In this document: piece by piece, positions 54,421 through 64,000 of the stretch
Numbering within the stretch: the first letter of the stretch is position 1
Layout of the letters: every line of letters starts with the position of its first letter
Source of the DNA: Hemibagrus wyckioides
Taxonomy: Eukaryota > Chordata > Actinopteri > Siluriformes > Bagridae
Direction: 5' to 3'
DNA length: 64,000 nt
Assembly (NCBI RefSeq): GCF_019097595.1
Contig: NC_080732.1
Coordinates: 10,571,905-10,635,904 of the forward strand
Notes under the pieces: model-generated
Told to the model about the DNA's origin: nothing
Seen by the model: only the letters and a program-made list of their open reading frames with translations
Database searches by the model: none
Position numbers and translations under genes: made by a program

Positions 54421-55650
54421 TGAACAGTGGGTTTCAAGACAAGACAGGTTAAAATTTGTCAGTGGTTACAATGCAGTCATGTGAGGCATTATATGTTCAG
54501 CAGGGTTGGTAGAAACTTTCCAGTCTATTGGTAGCTAAGGTGTTTTCAACAGTAATTCATAGCCTGTCTACCTGGCATTGGTAATTACAAATGATGGTTT
54601 TCCACTTCTGCAATGCATAAAGGTTTAAACATACCATATTCTGGCCATTTGACCATCACCCATTTAGTTTACAGAAATATTTTCTACAGCTTCTCCTATT
54701 TTTCTCCTACTACCTGTCCAGATGGTATCCACTGGTCGAACTAACAAGTATTTTGAAATCCAGATTTCAGCTATAAGTGGGAAGGATTGTTGTGCACTAG
54801 GATGAGTTAATTCACTGTCCTTGTCCACTATGTTAACCCAATTCATATTTGCTGCTGATATCCAAGCAGAAAGGGGTTATCTGACCCTAACTCCATCCCA
54901 CACTGTGCTAAAAATTTTGTGCTGATTAGGCACCCCTGCCTATGGACAGTGAAGCCATTTTACAGTGCCAACTGCTCACTGTTGTCTTCTAATGGTATCA
55001 GTTTGTTGCTTATCCTCCAGAAGTCACTGTGTTGCAATCCAGTATGTTCTGTGCAGACTACTTTGTCACAATCCTCTAGATTTTAGCCGATTTTGGCTGG
55101 TTCGGCAAATTTGTCCTAGGGAATTCTTCCTATCTCACATAAGTTCAAGGATAAGCAAGGAAACCAGACTTCTTAAAATCAGCAAGAATTTTATCAAGGT
55201 TCCTTCAAAGGTTAAACCTAATTAATAAAGGAGATCAATCTTGAGACTGAGTATTGAATAGCTGCTAATAGCGCATGATCCTATAAACCCCAAAGAAGGA
55301 CACTCCCTCCCTTTTTGCATCAAATTTAGATGTTTATGTGCCATATTTAGACACCACATTGACTTTTCTAAAGTACACAAAATAATGAACAAACCTGTTG
55401 GACTAAGGAAGCAACTGGGCTCCACTCACTGTTTGACTCCTTGATTACTCCCATGTCAACTATAGTTTTTATTTAATCTCCAACAACAAACACTTGTGTT
55501 TGACTAAATGATAGGGTGGCTGCATACAACCACACCATGAGGAGTCTAAATGTGTTTTTTTATGTCATGCATGTGACTAGGAAGAAGTAAAAACACTGAG
55601 ATGGTAAGAGATGATCACCAATGAGCATCCTGCAACCTAGGGGCAAAGAT
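54421..55650. other. Gene-free stretch, possible retroviral debris
   Basis: Several short minus-strand frames (for example 54846-54664 with THPSAQQSFPLIAE) show no domain I can name. They might belong to the same decayed retrovirus as the RNase H and Env fragments, but I cannot show it. Confidence 0.3.
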
Positions 55651-55653
55651 ATG

Positions 55654-55839
55654 TTACACTAGGACTGTGAGGGCTTCTTGTACCCAGTAGGCAAAAGCTT
55701 TGCTTGGTGACTGGTCTACCTCTTTACAACTGTGGCCCCCAAAGAACACAAAGACTTGAGAGGCCATACAGCACAGGCCAGAGTGGTGGTCATTTCCCCA
55801 AAGGGCCTGAGCCATGCACAGCATGTGTAGCCTTTTCAT
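55654..55839 (-). pseudogene. DIRS-like tyrosine recombinase fragment
   Basis: The minus-strand segment FVFFGGHSCKEVDQSPSKAF, AYWVQEALTVLV resembles the region before the catalytic His-x-x-Arg of DIRS recombinases, where similar elements read SKQxxSxWIVEAI. Short and weak. Confidence 0.4.
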
Positions 55840-56370
55840 AGGGCAGATGACATAAGATAACCAGCTGACTGGACTCCACAGGCACCTACAGAATATAACC
55901 TGATATAGGGTGCAACAATAGCTTTAACCCTGAGTGAGTGCAGAGTTAGCTTTGGAGTCCAAAACATAGCCTTTAGAGTCAGAGGCGAGAGACAGGGGAA
56001 TTCTCATCTCATGCTCTGCTTTCTGCAAGCCCTGTGATCAAAGCCAATGTGTTGCTCTTGCTGATGCAGGGCCCAAGCCATGGGGAGTAGGTTTGTCTGT
56101 GTGAGCGGAGCTTCTTAAGAGAAAAAACTATCAACAAACAACGCAAAGAGGCACTTACCTGTTTTTTTGTAGTTGAATGTAGGTACTCTAACCTTTCCTA
56201 CACGTTCTTTTCCTGCGGCTTGAGTAGCCATCTGCCGATGTGGTACCTCAGGTGCAATGTTTGTTTAGGAATTCCCATCTGGCTTAAGAGGAGCTCTTTT
56301 GCAGTATTATGGAAGGTGGACTTCCAGAGTAGGACCACCTCAGGTGGCGTAGTCTATCACTAGTATCTTC
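55840..56370. other. Gene-free stretch between DIRS and gypsy scraps
   Basis: Probably DIRS-derived at its left end. No coding segment was recognised. Confidence 0.35.
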
Positions 56371-56580
56371 TCATGTCCCTATACTTATGTGTTCAAATGG
56401 GACGGTGATTATTGGAAGTGGGATTAGAGGTGCCAGAGCTGGTTTCTGCAAAGCCGTACACTGGTACTGGGGGCATTGCTGGCAGAAGGTCCGGATCTTT
56501 GCATCTATTGTGGTCCAGAGGAACCAGTCTTTCAGCTTGTCTGCAGTATTCCAGAGAACGTCGTCAGGCACATCTTAGTT
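56371..56580 (-). pseudogene. Gypsy integrase N-terminal fragment
   Basis: Minus strand: WFLWTTIDAKIRTFCQQCPQ, YQCTALQKPALAPLIPLPII and TVPFEHISIG. The CxxC pair and PLIPLPII are typical of the zinc-binding end and linker before the integrase core; the core itself is missing. Confidence 0.8.
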
Positions 56581-56888
56581 GGATCTTCTGTTCACAGGCT
56601 GTCTGCAAAGAGGAAAAGCACAGATTAACCATATGCGTTAAGCCAGCTAAAAGCCCCCATCTCTCTCCGCCACATGTTCTGCTCCTCGTCAGGCTTTTTC
56701 CTCTTCTAGTGGAGGGTGAGTGAAGACAGTGGTAATTTCATATATCTATAGGTAGTTCATGTGGGGCCATTTTTGTGCAAAGGTCTTAGATTCAGCATAA
56801 CTGATAAAAGAACTAAAACCAAAAATACATATTTAAAAATAGGGCTGAAAGGCTGTACATATAATAAATGCTGTAAAGTATAATAAAC

Positions 56889-57207
56889 TGTCAGAGGTTG
56901 TAAGGGATGAATCAGGAGAGTCGGGTTGCTGTGCCCACACAGACCGAGGCTTTATTGAACATAAAACAAGAAAACAAACTGAAAAGGCGTTTAAAGCCTA
57001 GAAACTAGCAACTGCAGGAGAAACTAAGGACAACTAGTGAAAGAGCATAATCACGAACGTGCACTCTGAAAATAGTCTTCAATACTCGCCACCGTCTCTG
57101 ACGAGTATGGCCTTTAAATAGTCTATGGGCAATTGTCAGCAGGTGCGCCGGCGGCGCTCAGGTGATTGGTGTGTGGTGACATCACAGAGTCCTGCAGATC
57201 CGTGACA
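56889..57207 (-). mobile_element. Solo LTR with 5-bp target duplication TAAAC
   Basis: 319 bp from TGTCAG to GTGACA, flanked by TAAAC at 56884-56888 and 57208-57212. AATAAAGC on the minus strand (near 56955) suggests minus sense. It has the same TGTCA/TGACA ends as the solo LTR at 27536 but little internal similarity. Confidence 0.87.
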
Positions 57208-57779
57208 TAAACACACAATATAAAATAAAAATGCAATTAAATAAAATATACAATAAGATGTAAACTTAGTAAGAATATTGCACATTAAGCAGTTCTGTAT
57301 AGGCAGATGGTAAGTAGTGTGAGTAAGGAAAAAACTATGGTATAACAAAAATGTGTACATATAAACAGCTTATGAAGCAGCAAGTAAATGTAGCAGCAAG
57401 TCTCTATATATGACAGGGAACGTGTGAACTTGCAGATATGAGGTTGACATATTCTTTCCTTTCTGTCCTCTGTAAGACTTGGAAAAGGGGACTACATTTG
57501 AGTAGATCTCAGTCTACTCAGTAGATCTCAATCTGTCGCCCCTGTCTGTCTATGTTCTTGGTGAAGGGTTCAATCAGTTTCCACTGTGTTCTGTCTATAC
57601 TAAGCATTTTGCCATTGTTTGTTTAACCTGGTTCTTGACTCCCCTTCACTGTTTTTGATCTTGTCTGGTCCCTGATATCCTGTTTGTAGATTGGCATGCC
57701 ATATGACCTTGAAGTTGCATTGCTGTCCCTAAAAAATTAATACTAGTACTAGTAGTAGTAGTACTACTACTACTACTAC

Positions 57780-58220
57780 AATTAGGGCCCAAGCACTAGT
57801 AGTGTTTTCATTAGGATAATTAGGGCCAAAGCACTAGTAGTGCGGGGCCTCCTGGTGGTCCAGTAGCAGGATCCCGCCATCTCATTGCCGCGGCCCGGGT
57901 TCGATTCCCGGGCAGGGCGCCACCCCAGCCGCTGAAGAGTTGACTCTCAGTTCCAGTCCCAAGCCTGGATAAAAATGGGAGGGTTGCGACAGGAAGGGCA
58001 TCCGGCATAAAACCTGTGCCAAATCACCCAGGTCGATTGACCTGCTACAAAAACAGTGGACCCTGCAAGTGTGCGGGATAAACGCTAAGGGGGAAAAAAA
58101 AAAGCACTAGTAGTGCGGAGGGCCCTCTTGTTCTTCTAAGGATTATTATTAGGGCCCAAGCACTAGTAGTGCAGAGGGCCCTATTGTTCTTCTAAGAATT
58201 GTTATTCTTTTTTTTTTCAA
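57780..58220. repeat. agggcccaagcactag-type repeat, three copies
   Basis: The motif agggcccaagcactagtagt or close variants occurs at 57785, 57822 and 58152, with gagggccctcttgttcttct at 58117 and gagggccctattgttcttct at 58177. It is a short tandem family with near-palindromic core gcactagtagtgc; family unknown to me. Confidence 0.7.
57846..58101 (+). mobile_element. tRNA-derived SINE with 17-bp target duplication
   Basis: The 5' part resembles a tRNA gene, with B box ggttcgattcc at 57898-57908. A central part contains ggaagggcatccggcataaa and an A-rich 3' end lies at 58093-58103. The flanks aagcactagtagtgcgg at 57829-57845 and 58102-58118 are identical, marking LINE-machinery insertion into the repeat above. 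Pol III promoter boxes are inferred from sequence. Confidence 0.88.
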
Positions 58221-58720
58221 ACATCCGGGCCCTTTTGGGGGTCTTAACATGCTCAAAAACTCATGAAAATCAGCAGACAGGTTGGAGTCTGTGGCCATTA
58301 GGAGGCCACTGTGGCTCGGCCCTGGGCATGACACACACCCATCACAGCGCCCCCTGGAAAATCTTGCTGCACAGCTGATACACATGTATAACAACTTTCG
58401 CATTGCATGTCATTGAGTCTAATCCACAGGAGGTCAGTTATTTTGAGTTGTTTGCAAAACGCACCCAATGGAATTCCACTCATATCTTAAAAGTGGAAAG
58501 TCCTAAAGTTTCAAAACATTTTACATAGAAAGAATGACTGATTTTAAGTAAGTTTGCTTAGTTTCATGATTTTGTGATGCTCAAAAGGCTCACATCAAAT
58601 TTTTACATTTCTCAGTCCATTAACTAGACATGGTTTTAACCTGACTCCTGCAGTACTAAACTATGTCCACTAGATGAAGCTCTTTCCCCTTTATTTATTT
58701 TTTTAACTATGGCTTCATGT
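58203..58720. other. Continuation of the repeat, no gene
   Basis: It contains cacagcgccccctggaaaat and related non-coding sequence, probably part of a dispersed repeat associated with the agggcccaagcac motif. No coding sequence. Confidence 0.4.
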
Positions 58721-58734
58721 TCACAATTTATATA

Positions 58735-58770
58735 TACAGTCAGCCAAAAAATGTATATACACTTAAGGAA
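58735..58770 (+). mobile_element. Tc1-type terminal repeat scrap
   Basis: cagtcagccaaaaaatgtat followed by atacacttaag resembles the outer repeat of salmonid-type Tc1 elements. No other part was found. Confidence 0.35.
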
Positions 58771-58917
58771 AAGAAAAATAGTATGATGTATATTATATTA
58801 GATTAATATTAATATATTATCATATTATTATCATAATATCATTATACATATAAATATATAATGCATCGCAATAAATTTTGTAATAAAATATTTATACAAA
58901 TTCTTCTTTTCTGGGTG

Positions 58918-58920
<3 letters not shown>

Positions 58921-58969
<49 letters not shown>
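58921..58969. repeat. (CT)n microsatellite
   Basis: CT tract directly left of the Tc1 copy. Confidence 0.93.
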
Positions 58970-58970
<1 letters not shown>

Positions 58971-58971
<1 letters not shown>

Positions 58972-59990
58972 ACAAAAGTGAGTATACCCCTCACATTTCA
59001 TTAAAGACATTATTGTCTAAATAACTGGCAATGAATCTAGCACGGCCTTAATCCTCCTGGGCATGGAATTCACCAGAGCTGCACATGTTGTTGCTGGGAT
59101 CCTCTTCCACGCCTCCATAATGATATCATGGAGCTGCTGGATGTTAGACACATGGCGCTTCTCCACCTTCCACAGATCAAAGGTGCTCAATAGGGTTCTT
59201 GTGCTCAAGTAGGTCTGGAGACATACTTCCTTCTGGGATGATGGCCATGCAAACCAACTTGTTGCAGTGTGTGGTGTATGGTATGAGCACTGAAAAGCTG
59301 ATCCCCCTGCTTCTGCAACTTCTAAAGCAATGCTGGCAGGACTTATGCATCTTTTCAAAGCCAGCTTCTGCACCTGACACACAGCACGAGGACTCGACTT
59401 CTTTGATCGACCCTTTCGAGGCCTGTTCCGAGTGGAATCTCATCTTGGAAAACCTCTATATAACCCTGGCCACTGTACTGTAACTCAATTTTAGGGTGTT
59501 ACCAAACTTCTTGTAGCTTAACCTGTCTTTGTGGAGAGTAACAATTCTAATTCTTAAATCCTCTGAGAGTTCTTTAAAATGAGGTGCCATGTTGATCATC
59601 CAATGGTCAGTATGAGTGAAATGTACTCAAAGCACCAAATATTAAATGCTCTCATATAAGATACACACATTTGTATGGTCCTATCAAGCTGACAAACACC
59701 TGAACATGACGAATAGGACATGTGACTTTGCATGGTTAAATGATGTACAGCTGTTATCAGTTAGGGTGTACTCAATTTTGTTGCCAGCTATTTAGACAAT
59801 AATGTCTGTATGTTGAGTTATTTTCATAGGACAGTAAATCTATACTGCTATACAAGCTGCATGTTGACTACTCTAAAATATATCAAATATATAAAATGTA
59901 AAAGTTTCAGTTCTATAGTATTGTCCTTTGAGAAGATATACTAAAATATTTGCTGAAATTAGAGGGGTGTACCCAAATTGTCACTTTTGT
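58971..59990 (-). mobile_element. Decayed Tc1-like element with long terminal repeats
   Basis: The left end is cacaaaagtgagtatacccc at 58971 and the right end has the complementary cacttttg near 59989. The right repeat region spans about 200 bp and repeats the attattgtctaaata words near 59790. Inside, the minus strand keeps KVEKRHVSNIQQLHDIIMEA and CAALVNSMPRRIKAVL from the transposase C-terminus, with frameshifts and an inner deletion. Third Tc1 family in this window. Confidence 0.8.
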
Positions 59991-60101
59991 CCTTTTGGTA
60001 TTTCCCCTTTAAATGCATGTACCCACTGTGCCCACTGTGTCTGGTGCGCCTGGGTGGTGATGGCGCCATTGCTTGGGCCCAATCATTGTTGCTTACAACT
60101 G

Positions 60102-60104
<3 letters not shown>

Positions 60105-60138
<34 letters not shown>

Positions 60139-60140
60139 TA
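60105..60140. repeat. (ATT)n microsatellite
   Basis: ATT tract following a ctgggtggtgatggcgccat segment. The latter may be a piece of the gggcccaa repeat family in reverse. Confidence 0.9.
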
Positions 60141-60169
60141 TTTTTGGTTTGTTGAGATGCATTTAAATA

Positions 60170-61278
60170 CATTTTTTTTTAAATTATTCTTATTTTATTT
60201 TTTCCACATATATTTTAATATTAATAATAGGGAAAACCTTTAATTTAAAAAATAGGAATATAGTATACTAATTGTCTCACTAATATTATTAATTAAGAAA
60301 ATTGGACAACGCAAGAAGTAATTAGCCTTGAAAATGCAGCCTTTATCTTTATTCATTTTTCCTGATGCAAATTCAATGCTTATAAGAAACCACATAAACC
60401 CCTCCCTTTTGTGAAGATGCCACCCACTGTAATTAAAGTCATGGGATTCTGTGTGACATTTTCAGGCCCTTACAGGCCCATTCAGGGTCTATGTTCCAGC
60501 ATAAATAAAAATGAATGTTGTTTGAAGACTTTTCCCAGTTTTACAATGAAGGTATGCATGCATGGTTTTCTTTGATTTGCCTTCAAGGCTTGCTATATTG
60601 ATTCTGATGACTAAGAGGCTTCTATTGTGAATGGTTTATAGTTTCATAGATCATACAATTTCATAGTGCATATCATATTTGGAAATAATTTTCTTATGAA
60701 TATTTTAAATACCTGACTAAAAGTTTAATTGTTTTCTTAATCTATGTCTAAATGCCTTTGTATATTGCATACTGTCTTTGTGATTATGGAGACTCATTCA
60801 TGCAAATGCATATGGTACTGGCTTTATATCTCCCCAAAGGCATAGTTTGCAATTTCTGATGATCTAGATATTAGGTATGTATTACACAAAGAGAATGTTA
60901 CATTTAACATGTAGAATCAAAGTAGAATAATCTTTTTTCAAGCATCCCAGGAATTTACTTCATAAGAAAATTTCTTAATGAAATAAGATTAAAAAATACA
61001 TATTACTTTAGAACTGTCTGATGAATACATTTAATCTGTAGTGTAGATTATACCTGTAAGCATTTTTCAGTGAGGATTTTATAAACAATGTTACGTGATA
61101 AGAAATGAATATGTAATCTTTTAGTGTGACCAAATTGTTTTGCATAGATTGGAGAATATTTTCATGATTGTTAATTGTTTTAAGAGCACAGAGAGTTTGA
61201 ATAAACATGTCATACTGATTAAAGAAATTATAGAATATTGAAGAAAAATGATTTGCTAATTTTCTTTTCCCCTCACAG
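60170..61278. other. Upstream region of the cyclase gene
   Basis: AT-rich. A TATA-like cataaataaaaa at about 60501 and a donor-like gaaggtatgc at 60549 could mark a promoter and first non-coding exon, but this is unproven. No other gene was recognised. Confidence 0.35.
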
Positions 61279-61335
61279 GTGTAACTTACACTTTTGTCCG
61301 TAAAGGAAGGTAGAAAATAGACAATATGATTTCAG
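61279..61335 (+). CDS. cd38: Cyclase exon with start codon
   Basis: Acceptor TTTTCCCCTCACAG ends at 61278 and donor GTAGGT starts at 61336. The ATG at 61326 begins ATG ATT TCA G, and the one-base phase fits exon 62156-62279 exactly to give MISELVIIV. Coding part is only 10 nt; the rest is 5' UTR. Confidence 0.6.
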
Positions 61336-62317
61336 GTAGGTACACCTGTGATGACCAGAAACATAAACAACCGGGCTTTAGTTTGAACAGGCACTTTGAG
61401 TCTTATCCTATTTTAATAATGAAAAACATTAATTTGAAGAAACTGTTTGCTTTGGCCAGACAGAAATTTTGGTGAACTTAGCTTTTGGATTTATTTTAAC
61501 AATAAAAATTTGTTAAATGCTTCATGTTTTGTCCTAGATCAGACATGGACTCTTGTTTATAAGCTTAACTAACATTATTTAAAACTAATATTCCAATTAG
61601 CAGCTAAGAAATGTGGAAACTGAACCATCATAGATGAGAATGGAGAATGGAGTTTGAAAATTTTTGTGATAGCTACGGTATTATAGACAAATGTCATCAC
61701 TACCTACATCACATAAAAACAGTAAAGCAGAGTGTGCCGTGCAGACTGACAAAGCCTTGTGACAGGTTCACTGACTTGAAAGTGGATATCGCCACAATAT
61801 TCAGAACTTTTGAACAGCATCCAGCTATCACACTAGGTGTGCAATGAACCCTGAGCTGAGCAGCCAGAACCAGTAGAGGGGGATGCACCATGTCCAGACA
61901 CTCCTGAACTGCCTCCCTCTGAAGATGTGATTGTCAGATTTCCACAAACATATAGTGTAATTTGTATGAATTACTGCACTTATATATTGGTTATTAAATT
62001 TACATGTGGCTGCCCTTATTCAGAAGACTTAAAGGTGGTAGATTTTGCAGAAAATACAAAAAGATCCAAAAAATCAAGACAAATACAACTAAGCATTTAA
62101 TTACAATTCAAAGGATGCGAATATAAAGGACCATATTCCTTTGCCTTATTTGTAGAACTGGTCATCATTGTAATCCTTATTGGTGATATAAACACAGGCC
62201 CTGGGACTACACTGAACATAAACCATATTGTGATTGGACGATGTTATGAGTACATTACTCTGGTAAACCCTAGTACTAGGTGAGTTCTTTCATATGCACT
62301 CTCTTTTATCTGAAGTG

Positions 62318-62359
<42 letters not shown>

Positions 62360-63793
62360 GTGTGTGTATGTGCATACAGATATAAATGCGAAGAGATATG
62401 GTATGAATTTGAGAAAGCAGTGGTCCAGAGAACACCATGCAGTGTGACAGTGAAAGATTATGACACAATGTTTCATGCTGCACCTCAGACTCTTCCCTGT
62501 GACAAAGTAAGAATTTCCATTAGAAATGCCAAATCTTGTGTAGAGAGAATTGTCACAACTGTTTCATAATCTCCTGAAGAGCCTCATTACCTGACCTACT
62601 GTCAAACCCATATGACCTTTCACATTTATCTGATTACTAATTCTACTCTTTTCTGTGGTTACTGACGTTTATGAAAATTATGTCTACCATCCTTGGTCCT
62701 GCTTCATATTTCAGAGCGTTGCCAAGCATTTTCCAATACATGGATTAGCTAACTCAGTTCCTACTGCATTCAGTCTGAGCCATCACTGGTGTATGGTAAC
62801 AACATGTCATGTATTATGAACTAAACATTAATATACTGAATTCACTCTGTCCAGTCAATGTATAAATTAAACAAAGGGACAGACAACATAACTGTAAGTT
62901 TAGTGGGGCTTTTAGCTTGGTTACAGGAAACACAGCATGAGCCCCATGGTGCATTACACACATAAATTTCACCCATATTCTAAAATGACTGCATTACCCA
63001 TGTTCAACATCTAAAAGCTGCTGTTGTGGAGCAAGACACGAGAGCTGATGCAGAGCTACCTAGCTGTACAAGGACGTTTTTGGACGTTGGAAGATACACT
63101 GGTGGGATTCATGTTCAAGGACCTCATCTGGTGTGGTCAAAAGGAAAGAGAAAGAGGTATAGTAATAGAATGTGTTTGGATGATTAATGATTAATTAAAA
63201 ATGTAATTGCAACAAATTGCAAACTTCCAACTTATGTATGTTACTTCTCTCCCTTTTTTTTTAACATAACCTCTCTTTTTCCAAAGGCTTTGATTTTCAG
63301 TCTTGTCCAGAATGGTCAAAGTGTGTGAGTCATCCTGTACACTCACTGTGGAAAGGAGCATCACAAAATGTAAATCTTTTAAAGTAACTTATTAGTCAAT
63401 TAATCAATTCAATGTGGTTGAAGGATAGTGCCAAAGTGGATAGTTTACATATGTTCACTACAAACAACAAAAAAATCCCCCTGTACAGATCCCTCAATTT
63501 TCTCACCAACCTTGGCTAACCATGTTTTAATGCACCTCTCTTTGCGCGCAACGGCATTATCATGCTGGAACAGGTTTTGGCTAGGCCTCTTCATTCCTGT
63601 GAAGTGAACGTGACTCCCAGTGTCTGCAAACTTTAGGAAATATAAGTATATGTGTATTCTGATTCACTTTAGTCACCCTGTTTGTGTAACTGAATGGCTG
63701 CCTTATTTATTTTTTACAGTTTGCTGCAGCAGCCTGTGGAAATATTACAGTGCTTTTAAATGGATCTATTGAAAATGCATTCAACAGGAACAG
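61279..63793 (+). CDS. cd38: CD38/BST1-like ADP-ribosyl cyclase, 5' six exons
   Basis: Ecto-enzyme that makes cyclic ADP-ribose from NAD and also hydrolyses it. Exons at 61279-61335 (ATG at 61326), 62156-62279, 62380-62506, 63018-63156, 63287-63369 and 63720-63793 join in phase. The protein starts MISE, then a hydrophobic LVIIVILIG, then GPGTTLNINHIVIGRCYEYI. Family motifs are KCEEIWYEFEKAVVQRTPC, LLLWSKTREL (with the substrate-site Trp), WTLEDTLVG (with the conserved Glu-Asp), DLIWCGQ, SCPEWSKC and HPVHSLWKGAS (second Trp). The last catalytic Glu and the C-terminus lie beyond the window. Six or more cysteines match the family pattern. CD38 and BST1 cannot be separated from this part; the short hydrophobic N-terminus could be an anchor or a signal sequence. 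Confidence 0.85.
61336..62155. other. Cyclase intron, nothing recognised
   Basis: No repeat family or second gene was recognised. A short open frame at 61647-61847 has no domain. Confidence 0.5.
62156..62279 (+). CDS. cd38: Cyclase exon: membrane segment and ectodomain start
   Basis: Acceptor TTATTTGTAG ends at 62155 and donor GTGAGT starts at 62280. It encodes LVIIVILIGDINTGPGTTLN and HIVIGRCYEYITLVNPST. GPGTT and the CYEY cysteine match the juxtamembrane ectodomain of the family. Confidence 0.85.
62322..62356. repeat. (TA)n microsatellite
   Basis: TA tract in the intron, 24 bases before the next acceptor. Confidence 0.93.
62380..62506 (+). CDS. cd38: Cyclase exon: first ectodomain helices
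   Basis: Acceptor GCATACAG ends at 62379 and donor GTAAGA starts at 62507. It encodes YKCEEIWYEFEKAVVQRTPC and SVTVKDYDTMFHAAPQTLPC followed by DK. Phase 2 in, phase 0 out. Confidence 0.92.
62507..63017. other. Cyclase intron
   Basis: Non-coding; nothing recognised. Confidence 0.5.
63018..63156 (+). CDS. cd38: Cyclase exon: active-site region
   Basis: Acceptor CATCTAAAAG ends at 63017 and donor GTATAG starts at 63157. It encodes LLLWSKTRELMQSYLAVQGR and FWTLEDTLVGFMFKDLIWCG. It carries the conserved Trp and the TLED acidic pair of the NAD site. Confidence 0.93.
63287..63369 (+). CDS. cd38: Cyclase exon: SCPEW region
   Basis: Acceptor TTTTTCCAAAG ends at 63286 and donor GTAAAT starts at 63370. 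It encodes FDFQSCPEWSKCVSHPVHSL and WKGASQN, with the second conserved active-site Trp. Confidence 0.93.
63720..63793 (+). CDS. cd38: Cyclase exon: NITVLLNGS region
   Basis: Acceptor TTTTTACAG ends at 63719 and donor GTCAGA starts at 63794. It encodes FAAAACGNITVLLNGSIENA and FNRN, matching the AEAAC..VMLNGS block of the family. Ends in phase 2; the next exon is outside the window. Confidence 0.92.
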
Positions 63794-63928
63794 GTCAGAA
63801 ATAGACAGACATACAAAGCTGTTAATTTGTTTACACAAATCTAAGTCACACAGTCTTAGTCATTGGCAGTTTTATTGCTGAGATTATGTTACTTATTTTG
63901 AAACAAGACTGTATATAGCCAGTAATAC

Positions 63929-64000
63929 ACTATATTGCCAAAAGTTTTGAGACGTCTGCCTTTACATGCACATGAACTTTAATGACTTCCCATTCTTAAT
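63929..64000 (-). mobile_element. Tc1-like element entering from the right edge
   Basis: Starts after TA with cactatattgccaaaag and continues gcacatgaactttaatgact, which is homologous to the reverse complement of the right end of the 4913-6160 element. It is therefore the right end of an inverted copy in a cyclase intron; the rest lies outside the window. Confidence 0.85.

Noticed and set aside
57846..57925. tRNA gene suggested by an internal B box
   Set aside because: The A-box and acceptor-stem pairing are poor, and the tRNA-like part continues into a SINE body with an A-rich end and target duplications.

Overview
The window is vertebrate genomic DNA, most likely from a ray-finned fish. 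The reasons are split genes with GT..AG introns, dense Tc1-like transposons, L2, Rex-like, L1-like, DIRS and Ty3/gypsy retroelements, hAT and EnSpm (CACTA) DNA transposons, a tRNA-derived SINE and very abundant AT, AC, GATA and AAT microsatellites. An ostariophysan such as a catfish would fit the repeat mix, but that is an inference.

Two host genes are well supported. The first is a complete classical cadherin on the minus strand. Eleven coding exons run from the start codon at 26430 to the stop at 1620, and their splice phases join into a 796-residue protein. It has a signal peptide, a short prodomain ending in a furin site, five cadherin repeats with two tryptophans near the mature N-terminus (type II), one membrane segment and a catenin-binding tail resembling cadherin-19/7/20. 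The second is the 5' part of a CD38/BST1-like ADP-ribosyl cyclase on the plus strand (61279 to 63793). Six exons are visible and the rest lie beyond the right edge. The two genes point away from each other, and about 35 kb of repeat-rich DNA lies between them.

Layout: 1-91, end of a Tc1 copy and a TA tract. 1.6-13.8 kb, cadherin exons 11 to 2, with a Tc1-like element carrying an uninterrupted transposase (4913-6160), a palindromic Tc1 derivative (9351-9972) and a Rex-like LINE in introns. 13.8-26.2 kb, cadherin intron 1 with gypsy, L2, Rex-like, L1-like and DIRS remnants. 26.8-30.1 kb, L2 and DIRS fragments, a solo LTR and a Tc1 relic inside a CTAT microsatellite. 30.2-34.6 kb, an EnSpm-like element with a nine-copy minisatellite, the last exon of a SAMD3-like gene and a roughly 0.5 kb inverted repeat. 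35.1-37.7 kb, a deleted Tc1 and a 2 kb solo LTR. 39.3-43.3 kb, a three-level nest (hAT in a small LTR element in a gypsy RT gene). 46.4-49.4 kb, a local duplication split by an L2 LINE. 49.7-54.4 kb, AC-rich minisatellites, a retroviral Env remnant, a GATA/TATC palindrome and one possible unassigned exon. 55.6-60.1 kb, DIRS and gypsy scraps, another solo LTR, a SINE with 17-bp target duplications and a decayed Tc1. The last 2.7 kb holds the cyclase gene, interrupted at the window edge by another Tc1 copy.

I found no bacterial, CRISPR or operon-type system. The most unusual items are the apparently intact Tc1 transposase, the nested LTR/hAT structure, the EnSpm-like element with gene cargo and a giant inverted repeat, and the integrase-before-RT order of one gypsy remnant. 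All assignments come from reading the sequence; no database search was run.
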